A stretch of DNA of 38,540 nucleotides, taken from assembly GCF_018613605.1 (NCBI RefSeq), contig NZ_JAGGPU010000018.1, positions 139,464 to 178,003 of the forward strand. The letters run 5' to 3'. Made by a program: the position numbers and the translations under genes. Origin of the DNA: Pedobacter sp. ISL-64 (lineage in GTDB: Bacteria; Bacteroidota; Bacteroidia; Sphingobacteriales; Sphingobacteriaceae). Under the pieces are notes generated by a model that ran no database searches, was not told the origin of the DNA, and was given only the letters and a program-made list of their open reading frames with translations. Shown one piece after another: positions 16,425-25,035 of the stretch (position 1 is its first letter; every line of letters begins with the position of its first letter).

Positions 16425-19349
16425 TTAGAATGTTAGGTTAACGCCAAAAACAAATCTTCTGCTGGTTGGATATCTGAAAGACGAAATACCACCAGTAAGA
16501 TCAACTTCAGGATCTACACCCGAAAACTTGGTGGCCGTAAATAAGTTGTCGCCGCTCACATATAAGCGGGCTGCATTTATTGAGGCCTTTTTTAACCAAG
16601 TGGTAGGTAAATTGTATCCTACGGTTACATTTCTCAATCTTAAATAACTTCCATCTTCTAAAAAGCGGGTAGAGGTTTGATGCGATTGAAGATTACCGCC
16701 GAATTTAGCCTGTGGATGGGTTGCATCAGTTTGCCCAGGAGTTGTCCATCGTACCGAACCTTTAGGTAATACCTGTTGATTATAACTTTCGTATACCCCG
16801 TCGTTATCGAAATAGAAACGGCTATCGTTATATACCCAGTTGCCATATACAAAATTTAAGAAAGCCGAAAGGGTAAAGTTTTTATATTCCAATGTATTGG
16901 TTAATCCGCCACTAAACTTTGGCGCTGATGATTTACCTGTATATTGTCTGGTAGCCTGGTTATAAGTACTGGTTACACCGGTAGGATCGTCTAATTTTTC
17001 CCAAAGCGGTTTGCCATCAGCCGGATTTACCCCTGCCCATTTTTGCATGTACCATTCATCCATATCATGACCCAAAGCTATGGGCTGGGTACTGGTGTTT
17101 ACTACCAATAAGCCTTGATTTAATTCCATAACTTTGTTGCGGTTAAAAGAGATATTAAAGCTGGTTTCCCATTTAAAGTCTTCTTGCTGGATATTTTTAG
17201 CGTTGATAGTGAGCTCAATACCTCTGTTTCTTACCGCACCTATGTTTCTTCTAATGCTTCCATAACCCACTGTTGAAGGAAGTGGAACAGCAAATAGCAG
17301 ATCAGAGTTGCGTTTGTCATAGGCATCAATAGTAATGTCGATACGTTTAAATAATCCAAAATCCAGGCCTAAATTGTAGGCTCTCGATTTTTCCCAGGTC
17401 AAATCCGGGTTGGCAATTTGGGTGGGAAAGGCACCTGTTTGACCATTATATGAAGCTCCTGCATTTAAATTATATAGTCCCAACGATTGATAAAAACCAT
17501 CAGGGCTATCATTCGTGGTAAAACGTTGATTACCGGTAGTACCAAAACTGGCGCGTAATTTTAGAAAGGTAAGTGTGGTATTGCTCTTTAAAAAATCTTC
17601 ATTAGATAGGATCCACGATGCGCCTGCCTGATAAAAAGTTGCTGCGGGATTGTTTTTCCCAAATCGCGAAGAGTATTCATTTACTATAGAAGCAACTAAG
17701 TAATACTTGCCTTGATAGCTATAGTCCGCCTGCGCAAGATATTTTATATTTTGATACTGATCATATCTGCCTGTGGGTTTATTTGTGATATCAGTTGCTG
17801 TATTTGTAGCATCCAATCCGGCTGGCAAACCTTTGGCGGTAATTCCGCTTTCATCATATTTATAACCTTCTATCTCTGCAACACCCAAAACACTCAGGCT
17901 ATGATTGCCTAAATTTACGTTGTACTTAATTCTGTTCGATGATAAAAGTGTAGTAGAGAAAGTATTACTTAAAGATACTGTTCCCAGGTTTGTTGCACCG
18001 CTCTGACTTCTTCTGTCGTAATAATTGTTCGACCTGCCGTTGGCAATTGTGGCCCTGTTGTAACTGGAAACTGTTAGATTTTTGAGTAGGTCATAATCCA
18101 GGTTTATATCACCTGTTGTGGTATAACTTCTTGCTTTTGAGTAATTGTATTGCAAGCTCTGTAAAAAGTTCGAGCGGTCTCTACCTTTCCAGGAAGGAAT
18201 ACTCCGTGGGTCAGTTGGACTGCCTTCCGCATTATAAGCAGGATCGTATGGCATATTTAAATAAGCCTGATAAACAGCACTTTCAGGGTTATAATTATCA
18301 TTGATTACAATTCCGCTTAACAAAGCCGTTAATTTTAATTTTTTAGTCAACTGTGAGGTAAGGTTAGCCCTTAAACTATATTGTGTTTTATCGTTGTTGA
18401 TTAAAGTTCCTTCTTCTTTAAAATAGTTGCCTGAGATATAAAATTGAGTTTTCTCACTCCCTCCAGATGCGGTTAACGTGTGGTTATTTACCATTGCTGT
18501 TCTAAAGGCCTCATTCCACCAATCGGTATTGGTATTTAGTACCGAAGCAGCTGGCGGAGTAGTAAAGAAAGATTTTTGGTAATCGTAAAGTTGTTGAGCA
18601 TCCATTAGCTTAAAGTTACCTGTAGTAGCCTTTGCAATGCCAATGGTTGAGTTTAGGCTGAATCTGGTTTCTCCCGCTTTTCCTTTTTTGGTGGTTACAA
18701 TAATAACGCCATTGGCAGCTCTCGATCCGTATAAACCTGTGGCTGCGGCATCTCTCAATATGGTAATGTTATCCACATCGGCCGGGTTATACGTACCACC
18801 AATGTTTCCATCAACTACAATTAGTGGCCCGGTACCGGCATTAATACTACCTACGCCACGTACCACTACATTCGAGCCAGCAGTAGGGTCGCCAGAAGCA
18901 GAACTCGCCACCACACCAGGCGCTTTACCCTGTAGCAAGTTGCCGAGGTTTACAGAAGTTACATCATTTAGCTGCGAGCCACTTACGGTAGTTACTGCAC
19001 TCGAAATTTCTGATTTCTTCTTTGTGGTATACCCTACAACTGTTACGGCATCCAATTCAGTAGTTTGATCTACCAAGGAAACATTTACAGAAGTAGTTGT
19101 GCCCACTTTAATGGTTTGTGTGGTAAAACCTAGGGCTTTAAACTCCAGGGTACTCTCATTATCAGCGCTAATAGTATATTTTCCGTTGGCATCTGTTTGT
19201 ACGGCAGTTTTTGTGCCCAGAACGGTCACGGTAATTCCCGGAAGCGGGAGTTTTTTACTGTCGGTTACCGTACCAGAAATACTACGGTTTTGTGCCTTTA
19301 CTACGAAAATACACGCAATAAAGGAAATCATTAAAAGAATTTTCTTCAT
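16425..19349 (-). CDS. SusC/RagA-family TonB-linked outer-membrane transporter
   Basis: A 974-residue TonB-dependent importer forming a complex with the SusD lipoprotein encoded next. Residues 1-19 are a signal peptide (ending VVKAQ). Then come a carboxypeptidase-regulatory-like domain (about 22-97; ISGTVTDSKKLPLPGITV), a plug (about 110-225) with the SusC hallmark GSRAANGVIIVTTKKG, and a 22-strand barrel ending in FVFGVNLTF. It has no N-terminal STN signalling domain, so it is probably not coupled to an anti-sigma factor. Regulation more likely acts through the two LacI/PurR-type palindromes upstream. The weak -7 candidate is at 19418-19425. Confidence 0.95.
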   Translation of the reverse strand: MKKILLMISFIACIFVVKAQNRSISGTVTDSKKLPLPGITVTVLGTKTAVQTDANGKYTISADNESTLEFKALGFTTQTIKVGTTTSVNVSLVDQTTELDAVTVVGYTTKKKSEISSAVTTVSGSQLNDVTSVNLGNLLQGKAPGVVASSASGDPTAGSNVVVRGVGSINAGTGPLIVVDGNIGGTYNPADVDNITILRDAAATGLYGSRAANGVIIVTTKKGKAGETRFSLNSTIGIAKATTGNFKLMDAQQLYDYQKSFFTTPPAASVLNTNTDWWNEAFRTAMVNNHTLTASGGSEKTQFYISGNYFKEEGTLINNDKTQYSLRANLTSQLTKKLKLTALLSGIVINDNYNPESAVYQAYLNMPYDPAYNAEGSPTDPRSIPSWKGRDRSNFLQSLQYNYSKARSYTTTGDINLDYDLLKNLTVSSYNRATIANGRSNNYYDRRSQSGATNLGTVSLSNTFSTTLLSSNRIKYNVNLGNHSLSVLGVAEIEGYKYDESGITAKGLPAGLDATNTATDITNKPTGRYDQYQNIKYLAQADYSYQGKYYLVASIVNEYSSRFGKNNPAATFYQAGASWILSNEDFLKSNTTLTFLKLRASFGTTGNQRFTTNDSPDGFYQSLGLYNLNAGASYNGQTGAFPTQIANPDLTWEKSRAYNLGLDFGLFKRIDITIDAYDKRNSDLLFAVPLPSTVGYGSIRRNIGAVRNRGIELTINAKNIQQEDFKWETSFNISFNRNKVMELNQGLLVVNTSTQPIALGHDMDEWYMQKWAGVNPADGKPLWEKLDDPTGVTSTYNQATRQYTGKSSAPKFSGGLTNTLEYKNFTLSAFLNFVYGNWVYNDSRFYFDNDGVYESYNQQVLPKGSVRWTTPGQTDATHPQAKFGGNLQSHQTSTRFLEDGSYLRLRNVTVGYNLPTTWLKKASINAARLYVSGDNLFTATKFSGVDPEVDLTGGISSFRYPTSRRFVFGVNLTF

Positions 19350-19417
19350 GTTTTTTAGGTTAGATTAGTTACTGTTTTGTTGTCTGTTGAGGAGCATTAA
19401 TCAGATTAGGGAGGGCT

Positions 19418-19425
19418 AAAAGTTA
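19418..19425 (-). promoter_or_regulatory. Possible -7 box for the susC-susD operon
   Basis: On the minus strand TAACTTTT matches TAnnTTTG at 7 of 8 positions, 68 bases upstream of the susC-like ATG. No good -33 element is seen. Confidence 0.3.
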
Positions 19426-19451
19426 TTCTTAGGTTCATTAATAATATACTT

Positions 19452-19475
19452 TTTAGTAAAATGATTTTTACTAAA
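19452..19475. promoter_or_regulatory. Inverted repeat upstream of susC (possible operator)
   Basis: A perfect dyad TTTAGTAAAA-N4-TTTTACTAAA, 103 to 126 bases before the susC-like start and 27 bases upstream of the candidate -7 box. Position and symmetry fit a dimeric regulator site. Confidence 0.4.
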
Positions 19476-19512
19476 CTATAACCATAAAAGTCAAGATCAA
19501 ACCGCGAATGCA

Positions 19513-19528
19513 GCGCAAACGTTTGCTT
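19513..19528. promoter_or_regulatory. LacI/PurR-type operator, proximal site
   Basis: The perfect 12-base palindrome GCAAACGTTTGC at 19515-19526 lies within AGCGCAAACGTTTGCTT. It matches the core of the E. coli PurR box (ACGCAAACGTTTNCNT) and of LacI-family sites generally. It lies about 165 bases upstream of the susC-like start. An identical copy lies 106 bases further. Confidence 0.65.
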
Positions 19529-19618
19529 TAAATTGTATATAATGGATGGTGTGCTTACTATTTAAGCCTTTTTTGAAGGGTGATAAATATTGTATGCTTA
19601 TATTGCCGATATTATTAA

Positions 19619-19634
19619 GCGCAAACGTTTGCTT
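19619..19634. promoter_or_regulatory. LacI/PurR-type operator, distal site
   Basis: GCAAACGTTTGC at 19621-19632 is flanked by the same bases as the proximal site (AGC on the left, TT on the right). The start-to-start distance of 106 bases is close to ten helical turns, so both sites face the same side of the DNA. It also lies about 245 bases before the divergent BLUF gene. Confidence 0.65.
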
Positions 19635-19877
19635 CTCTTTAGTTTGGCAGTACATTGTAAAGAAAAAGAGACAAGTTTTTTTGGTAACTAAAATAAAAGC
19701 AAGAGTTATGCTCGTTGTTTTTTAGATTATTGGTGTATTAGGACAAGTAATAGATTTTTCGGTGATCTTTTTGTTTAATCTGAGTCGTTAAGATCATGTT
19801 TTGCCAGAATTGTTGTGGAAATAACCAGATAGTAGGCGTGTTTTAGGAAAAACATAAAATTTAGCGTTAATTACCTT
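19635..19877. other. Upstream region of the BLUF gene
   Basis: AT-rich gap between the distal palindrome and the BLUF start. No exact TAnnTTTG box and no further repeat is seen. With 19350-19634 it forms a 528-base divergent control region. Confidence 0.5.
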
Positions 19878-20375
19878 ATGGAATTAGAGATTGAAATTTT
19901 AAAACCCATTTTTTATTTAATTTATACAAGCGTAGCGAGCAGTTTGTTTAATAATGATGAATTTAAAGCCTTGCTTAATCAATGCAGAAATTTTAATAAT
20001 CGGAATAACATTACTGGGGTATTATTATATGTAAGAGGTCTGCAGATTACAAAGAGTAAAGGGAGGTTTATGCAATTACTTGAAGGAGATGAACGGATCA
20101 TTCGCAGACTTTTTAACAAAATCGTAAATGACGAACGTCATGAATCGGTTGTTTTACTGCAAATTGGCAAATATGAGCAGCGTTGTTTTACAGATTGGAG
20201 TATGGGATTTGAGCAGACTGATGGAGAACTTTATCAATCGCTATCTGGTCATTTCGATTTAAATGATGTAGTTTCAAAATGTGATAAACTTGGTGTTGCC
20301 GATGTTCCGTTACAGTTTTTAAAGAAATTATCATTAAATAATAAACATCATTTTGCCGAAGCGCTTTATGGTTGA
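19878..20375 (+). CDS. BLUF-domain blue-light photoreceptor (short type)
   Basis: A 165-residue flavin-binding photoreceptor consisting of little more than the BLUF domain. The flavin-site residues are present: Tyr16 in FYLIYTS, Asn40 in the NNRNNITGVLLY segment, Gln66 in FMQLLEGD, and Trp107 and Met109 in WSMGF. Two helices follow (SKCDKLGVADVPLQFLKKL). Between the strand VLLYVRG and the strand RFMQLLEG there are about eight more residues (LQITKSKG) than in common BLUF proteins. Short BLUF proteins usually act by contacting a partner protein; none is evident here. It is divergent from the susC-like gene and a terminator-like hairpin follows. Confidence 0.93.
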   Translation: MELEIEILKPIFYLIYTSVASSLFNNDEFKALLNQCRNFNNRNNITGVLLYVRGLQITKSKGRFMQLLEGDERIIRRLFNKIVNDERHESVVLLQIGKYEQRCFTDWSMGFEQTDGELYQSLSGHFDLNDVVSKCDKLGVADVPLQFLKKLSLNNKHHFAEALYG

Positions 20376-20410
20376 AACCACTAAAGCGCTGTAGTTGGTT
20401 TCTGTATTAA
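20374..20410 (+). terminator. Probable terminator after the BLUF gene
   Basis: GAAACCACTA pairs with TAGTTGGTTTC with one bulged base, around AAGCGCTG, overlapping the TGA stop. The trailing bases are only moderately T-rich. Confidence 0.45.
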
Positions 20411-20921
20411 AAGATAGGCTTATTTTATGATAAATGGATTACAATAAACTACGATGTTAGAAAACAAAAACAACGTAATTACAGTTAACTTCGTAATAGG
20501 GTAATAACAGGTATGGTTGATCGGATAGTTTGTTGATTTTTATCTAATGAAATTGTTAAATGATGTCACGTTCTTTTTGTTTTTCTGTCAAAACTTGTAA
20601 ATTGCCTAAGTAAAAAGATACAAATTGTCAGTTTTTGATGGCGAAAAAATCCTTACAATAAACCGACAATAAAATATCTATAACCGGATGTTTTTGGCAA
20701 ATGTCCCTTTAAAACCTTTAGAACACTTATTACGTAGATAGATATAAATAAAATAGTATTTATCGAAACGATAATCTTACATTGAATTTTGGGTTCTCAG
20801 GCATTCAAAAGCCTCTTTATCCACCCATATGGCGCAATTGTTGATAAAATAAAGAAAACAGTACGTTCGTTTTTATAAAGTTATTTTATAGTTTAGGGAC
20901 GTAGCTGTTAAGAAAGGTATT
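20411..20921. other. Gene-free upstream region of clpC
   Basis: About 510 AT-rich bases. A small perfect dyad TTATCG-AAA-CGATAA lies at 20760-20774. There is no CIRCE element and no clear CtsR-type heptad repeat that would mark heat-shock control. No exact TAnnTTTG box next to the start, and no small gene I can support. Confidence 0.5.
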
Positions 20922-23474
20922 ATGGAAGCAAAATTTTCACCACAGGTTAAAGATGTAATCTCTTTTAGTAGGGAGGAAGCGCTCCGCTTAGGGCACGATT
21001 ACATCGGAACCGAGCATTTATTATTGGGCCTCATCCGCGAAGGCGATGGCATGGCTATAAAAATTTTACGATCGTTAGGGGTTGATACCGGTAAATTGCG
21101 CCGCTCAATTGAAGATGCCGTTCGCGGTACTTCGAGTGTTACAGTAAACTTAGGCAATATTCCATTAACAAAACAGGCAGAAAAAGTTTTAAAAATCACT
21201 TACTTAGAAGCCAAAATATTTAAAAGCGATTTAATTGGTACCGAACATTTGCTGTTATCGGTTTTGAGAGATGATGATAACATCGCCTCACAAATCTTAT
21301 TGCAGTATGGTGTTACTTACGATGTTTTTAAACAGGAGGTTGAAGTGAATAAAAATGGTTTCAGAGATGATATCTCAAACAGTGCTTCTACAGGAGGCGA
21401 TGACGATTATCGCGAAGAGGAAAGCTTTAGTACGCCTAAAAAGGTTTCAGATATAAAATCTAAAACCCCTGTTTTGGATAACTTCGGCCGTGATTTAACA
21501 AAAGCTGCAGAAGAAGGTCGTTTAGACCCTATTGTAGGCCGCGAGAAAGAAATTGAGCGTGTGTCGCAGATTTTATCCCGCAGAAAAAAGAACAATCCAA
21601 TTTTAATTGGAGAACCAGGAGTTGGTAAATCGGCAATTGCGGAAGGCCTTGCGCTACGCATTGTACAACGTAAAGTTTCGCGTGTGCTTTTTGGCAAACG
21701 TGTAGTTACATTAGATTTGGCATCACTGGTGGCCGGTACAAAATACCGCGGCCAGTTCGAGGAACGCATGAAAGCCGTGATGAACGAGCTTGAAAAATCT
21801 ACTGATGTAATTTTATTTATTGATGAGATCCATACCATTGTTGGAGCTGGTGGGGCCTCGGGTTCATTAGATGCATCCAATATGTTCAAACCTGCTTTGG
21901 CAAGGGGCGAAATTCAATGTATAGGTGCCACAACATTAGATGAATACCGTCAGTACATTGAAAAAGATGGTGCTTTAGACCGTCGTTTCCAAAAAGTGAT
22001 GGTAGAGCCAGCTACACCGGATGAAACTGTAGAGATTTTAACACGCATTAAAGATAAGTACGAAGAACACCACGGTGTAACTTATACTGATGAAGCTATT
22101 TTAGCTTGCGTTACTTTAACATCGCGTTATATTTCTGATCGTTTCTTGCCAGATAAAGCCATTGATGCTTTAGATGAAGCAGGTTCACGTGTTCACTTAA
22201 CCAACATCCACGTTCCTCAGAACATTATTGATATCGAAGCTAAAATTGAAGATATCAAATTAGAGAAAAACAAGGTTGTACGTAGCCAGAAATATGAAGA
22301 GGCAGCGAAACTGCGCGATACAGAGAAAAATTTAATTGAAGAATTAGATAAAGCTAAAGCAGAGTGGGAAGCTGAAACCAAAACTAAACGTTACGAGGTA
22401 TCAGAAGATAATGTAGCCGAAGTGGTTTCGATGATGACTGGTATCCCGGTACAACGTGTTGGACAAACAGACAGTGCAAAACTGTTGAACATGTACGATA
22501 AGGTGGCTGAGAAAATTATCGGTCAGGATGAGGCGATCAAAAAATTAACCAAAGCCATTCAACGTACAAGAGCCGGATTAAAAGATCCTAAAAAACCAAT
22601 TGGTTCATTTATTTTCTTAGGTCCAACAGGCGTAGGTAAAACAGAATTGGCGAAAGAATTGGCCCGTTTCATGTTCGATAGTGATGATTCTTTGATTCAG
22701 ATCGACATGAGTGAGTATATGGAGAAATTTGCAGTGTCGCGTTTAGTTGGGGCGCCTCCAGGATACGTAGGTTATGAAGAAGGTGGACAGTTAACTGAAA
22801 AAGTAAGAAGAAAACCTTATGCTGTGATCTTATTGGATGAGATTGAAAAAGCTCACCCTGATGTATTCAATATCTTATTACAGGTTTTGGATGAAGGACA
22901 ATTAACCGATAGTTTAGGTCGTAAAGTTGATTTTAGAAATACAATCATCATCATGACTTCTAATATTGGTGCGCGTCAACTTAAAGATTTTGGTCAAGGG
23001 GTTGGTTTTTCTACAACAGCGAAAACAAACCAGGCCGATTCTCACAGTCGTGGTGTAATCGAAAGTGCATTAAAACGTGCTTTTGCTCCTGAGTTCTTAA
23101 ATCGTGTTGATGATGTAGTGGTATTCAATAGCTTAGGTAAAGACGAAATCTTCAGGATTATCGATATCGAATTAAAAGCTTTATTTGGTCGCGTTCATAC
23201 CCTTGGCTATGAAATTGTATTAACTGAGAATGCTAAAGAATATATTGCTGATAAAGGTTTTGATAGTAATTTTGGTGCTCGTCCGTTAAAAAGAGCTATC
23301 CAGAAATATTTAGAAGATCCAATCGCTGAAGAGATTCTTAAAGGCGAATTAGCTGAAGGTGATGTTTTAGAAATTGATTACGATAAAACTACCGAACTGA
23401 TTTCGATCATCCACAAAAAAGGCGAAAAGAAAAAAGAAGAGCCAAAAAAAGAAGAAGATTCTTCAAGTAAATAA
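20922..23474 (+). CDS. clpC: ATP-dependent Clp protease ATP-binding subunit ClpC
   Basis: An 850-residue AAA+ unfoldase that feeds substrates to the ClpP peptidase and can disaggregate proteins. The N-domain has two Clp repeats (about 1-145; RLGHDYIGTEHLLLGLIREG and LIGTEHLLLSVLRDD). AAA-1 has Walker A GEPGVGKS (230-237) and Walker B ILFIDEIHT. A UVR-type coiled segment follows (KYEEAAKLRDTEKNLIEEL), which marks ClpC rather than ClpB. AAA-2 has GPTGVGKT and VILLDEIEKAHPDVF, and a ClpB-D2 C-terminal domain is present. The Lys/Glu-rich tail (KKKEEPKKEEDSSSK) is charged. It is transcribed alone and followed by a strong terminator. No ClpP or McsAB genes are adjacent. Confidence 0.97.
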   Translation: MEAKFSPQVKDVISFSREEALRLGHDYIGTEHLLLGLIREGDGMAIKILRSLGVDTGKLRRSIEDAVRGTSSVTVNLGNIPLTKQAEKVLKITYLEAKIFKSDLIGTEHLLLSVLRDDDNIASQILLQYGVTYDVFKQEVEVNKNGFRDDISNSASTGGDDDYREEESFSTPKKVSDIKSKTPVLDNFGRDLTKAAEEGRLDPIVGREKEIERVSQILSRRKKNNPILIGEPGVGKSAIAEGLALRIVQRKVSRVLFGKRVVTLDLASLVAGTKYRGQFEERMKAVMNELEKSTDVILFIDEIHTIVGAGGASGSLDASNMFKPALARGEIQCIGATTLDEYRQYIEKDGALDRRFQKVMVEPATPDETVEILTRIKDKYEEHHGVTYTDEAILACVTLTSRYISDRFLPDKAIDALDEAGSRVHLTNIHVPQNIIDIEAKIEDIKLEKNKVVRSQKYEEAAKLRDTEKNLIEELDKAKAEWEAETKTKRYEVSEDNVAEVVSMMTGIPVQRVGQTDSAKLLNMYDKVAEKIIGQDEAIKKLTKAIQRTRAGLKDPKKPIGSFIFLGPTGVGKTELAKELARFMFDSDDSLIQIDMSEYMEKFAVSRLVGAPPGYVGYEEGGQLTEKVRRKPYAVILLDEIEKAHPDVFNILLQVLDEGQLTDSLGRKVDFRNTIIIMTSNIGARQLKDFGQGVGFSTTAKTNQADSHSRGVIESALKRAFAPEFLNRVDDVVVFNSLGKDEIFRIIDIELKALFGRVHTLGYEIVLTENAKEYIADKGFDSNFGARPLKRAIQKYLEDPIAEEILKGELAEGDVLEIDYDKTTELISIIHKKGEKKKEEPKKEEDSSSK

Positions 23475-23480
23475 ATAAGA

Positions 23481-23511
23481 AACTCCCAATGAAAATTGGG
23501 AGTTTTTTTGT
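23481..23511 (+). terminator. Terminator after clpC
   Basis: A perfect 10-base stem (AACTCCCAAT / ATTGGGAGTT) with a GAAA loop, followed by TTTTTTG, seven bases after the clpC stop. Confidence 0.92.
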
Positions 23512-23592
23512 TTAAGATATATTAGGCTACTATTTAGCTCGCTAACCAGAAGCATAAATTTAGGTGCTGCAGCTCTTGGCCATAGCAAGTAT

Positions 23593-23739
23593 ATGGCATC
23601 TATAAAAACCCTAACACATACATCTGCCAATGGCCATATGTACGGGCCCGGGTTAAAACTACGGGGTACAATTGGACATCAGTTGATGAAATACGGCTTC
23701 TGGCCAAAGTACAGAAGTGCAGGTTTTGCAGCGAAATAG
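23593..23739 (+). other. Short open frame, possible gene remnant
   Basis: From the ATG at 23593 there are 48 codons to a TAG; the frame is open further upstream to about 23510 without another good start. The peptide is Gly- and Lys-rich with two His (HTSANGHMYGPGLKLRGT, then GFWPKYRSAGFAAK). It does not look like a random AT-rich translation, yet I recognise no family. No ribosome binding site is obvious. It could be the 3' end of a lost gene. Confidence 0.25.
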
Positions 23740-23777
23740 AGATTTGTAAATTATTATTATCGTTTCAATTTCAGATT

Positions 23778-23801
23778 GTCACGTTAAGCATGTCGAAACG
23801 C
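23778..23801. repeat. 24-bp dispersed motif, copy 2
   Basis: GTCACGTTAAGCATG followed by TCGAAACGC. It is inverted relative to the copy at 11850-11873, with two mismatches. Confidence 0.6.
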
Positions 23802-23860
23802 TAAACCGTAATTAATTAACCCTTCAACAGGCTATCCATCGGCAGATCCAAAAAGAATTT

Positions 23861-23955
23861 CGTCATTGCGAGGCACGAAGCAATCTTAATGCGCACTTTG
23901 GTAGCGATCGTTGTAAGATTGCTTCGTCGGCTGAAAAAGCCTTCTCGCAATGACG
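23861..23955. repeat. CGTCATTGCGAGG...CGCAATGACG palindromic repeat
   Basis: A 95-base inverted repeat: outer arms CGTCATTGCGAG / CTCGCAATGACG (the right arm also has GGCTGAAAAAGCCTT before it), and inner arms CGAAGCAATCTTA / TAAGATTGCTTCG, both perfect. The centre is ATGCGCACTTTGGTAGCGA-like. A decayed half-copy lies at 14635-14675. It is the GC-richer relative of the copies at 5397, 11708 and 28070. The rest of the 23475-24054 gap holds only the short frame and the 24-bp motif. Confidence 0.75.
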
Positions 23956-24054
23956 ATTCCTCGCGACCTATCAATTCGCGACCCCTTTCAATCATATTGA
24001 ATTTTGTACAATAAATTAAACTCAGGTTTACAAAACTGTTTGATAGATGCTGTT

Positions 24055-24927
24055 TTAAATCAACTCCTTCAACGCGCTATAATACCGCTCATAATTTTCG
24101 GTTTCTGTGTTCAAAAACAGAAAAGGCTCTATCAATTCCAGTTCCATCAGCAAAAATTCGCCATTAACGAAAGTACCATCAACTCGTGCATAAAGGCAAC
24201 CTTTAGCAAATAACGTTATGTATTGCTGTGCTGTAGCAATCAGTTCTTCACTCGGTTTTTGCGGATGAACGGATCCACCGTGGGCTGGTTGCACCCTAAA
24301 ATCGCCAGGTTTAGCCTGTTTGATTAATGAATGGCTATATGCTCCATTAAAGAAAACGAAAGACCATTCGCCGTTTTCCAGAATCTCTGGTAGAAAAGGC
24401 TGAATGATAAAATCTTCATCCTGAATAAGAAGGTTTAATTTTTGGTTAACCTCGTTCACATTATCTGTAGTTACCTTAAATGTATTTTTTGCACCACCAC
24501 TCACACAGGGTTTTACAATTAATTTATTGGTGTTAAATTTCTCAAAGAAATGCTCAAGATTTGCACTTTCTTTATTTTGAATGAAAAAACTAGGTGTAAT
24601 TTTTAATCCGGCAGCTTCAATCTCCTGCAGATATTGTTTGTTTGCATTCCACCTCACTACCTCAATGGGGTTAAGCAATTTTATATTTTTTGCTTCCAAA
24701 TGATTAAGCCAGCTGTAAAAGTCTTCAATCATGTCAAAATAATCCCATGGCGATTTTAAAATGGCAAGCGAATAATCTTCCCATTTAATACGCTCATCGT
24801 TCCAGATTACTTTTTCAATGTTGAGTCCTTTTTCTTTTAGGAAATTTAAGAGTTTATCATCTTCGTTTTCAACTGTGGCACTATCATAAGCGCCTTTATC
24901 CAGATAAGTTACTAATGCAATGTTCAT
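24055..24927 (-). CDS. ATP-grasp domain protein (RimK/DcsG-like)
   Basis: A 290-residue enzyme with the ATP-grasp fold, of the group that includes glutathione-synthetase-like and cycloserine-ligase-like (DcsG) proteins. An N-terminal Rossmann-like region (MNIALVTYLDKGAYDSA) precedes the ATP-binding part: KLIVKPCVSGGAKNTF (phosphate loop Lys and Gly), DEDFIIQPFLPEI, GEWSFVFFNG, and the metal-binding C-terminal strand FLLMELELIEPFLF. DFRVQPAHGGSV is the usual substrate/ATP loop. It probably joins a carboxylate to an amine or thiol, but the substrates are unknown and there are no biosynthetic neighbours. Confidence 0.85.
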   Translation of the reverse strand: MNIALVTYLDKGAYDSATVENEDDKLLNFLKEKGLNIEKVIWNDERIKWEDYSLAILKSPWDYFDMIEDFYSWLNHLEAKNIKLLNPIEVVRWNANKQYLQEIEAAGLKITPSFFIQNKESANLEHFFEKFNTNKLIVKPCVSGGAKNTFKVTTDNVNEVNQKLNLLIQDEDFIIQPFLPEILENGEWSFVFFNGAYSHSLIKQAKPGDFRVQPAHGGSVHPQKPSEELIATAQQYITLFAKGCLYARVDGTFVNGEFLLMELELIEPFLFLNTETENYERYYSALKELI

Positions 24928-25035
24928 GGCGTTAAAACTAAGTTTTATCAGCGTGGATTACAAATTTACTAAGGCGGATTACAAAGCCACACCTCAAAGA
25001 TCCCGATTGCAAATCGGTACCGACTGTTAACTATA

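Noticed and set aside
20760..20774. TTATCG-AAA-CGATAA dyad upstream of clpC as a heat-shock operator
   Set aside because: It matches neither CIRCE nor CtsR sites and lies about 150 bases from the start; six-base arms occur by chance in such DNA.
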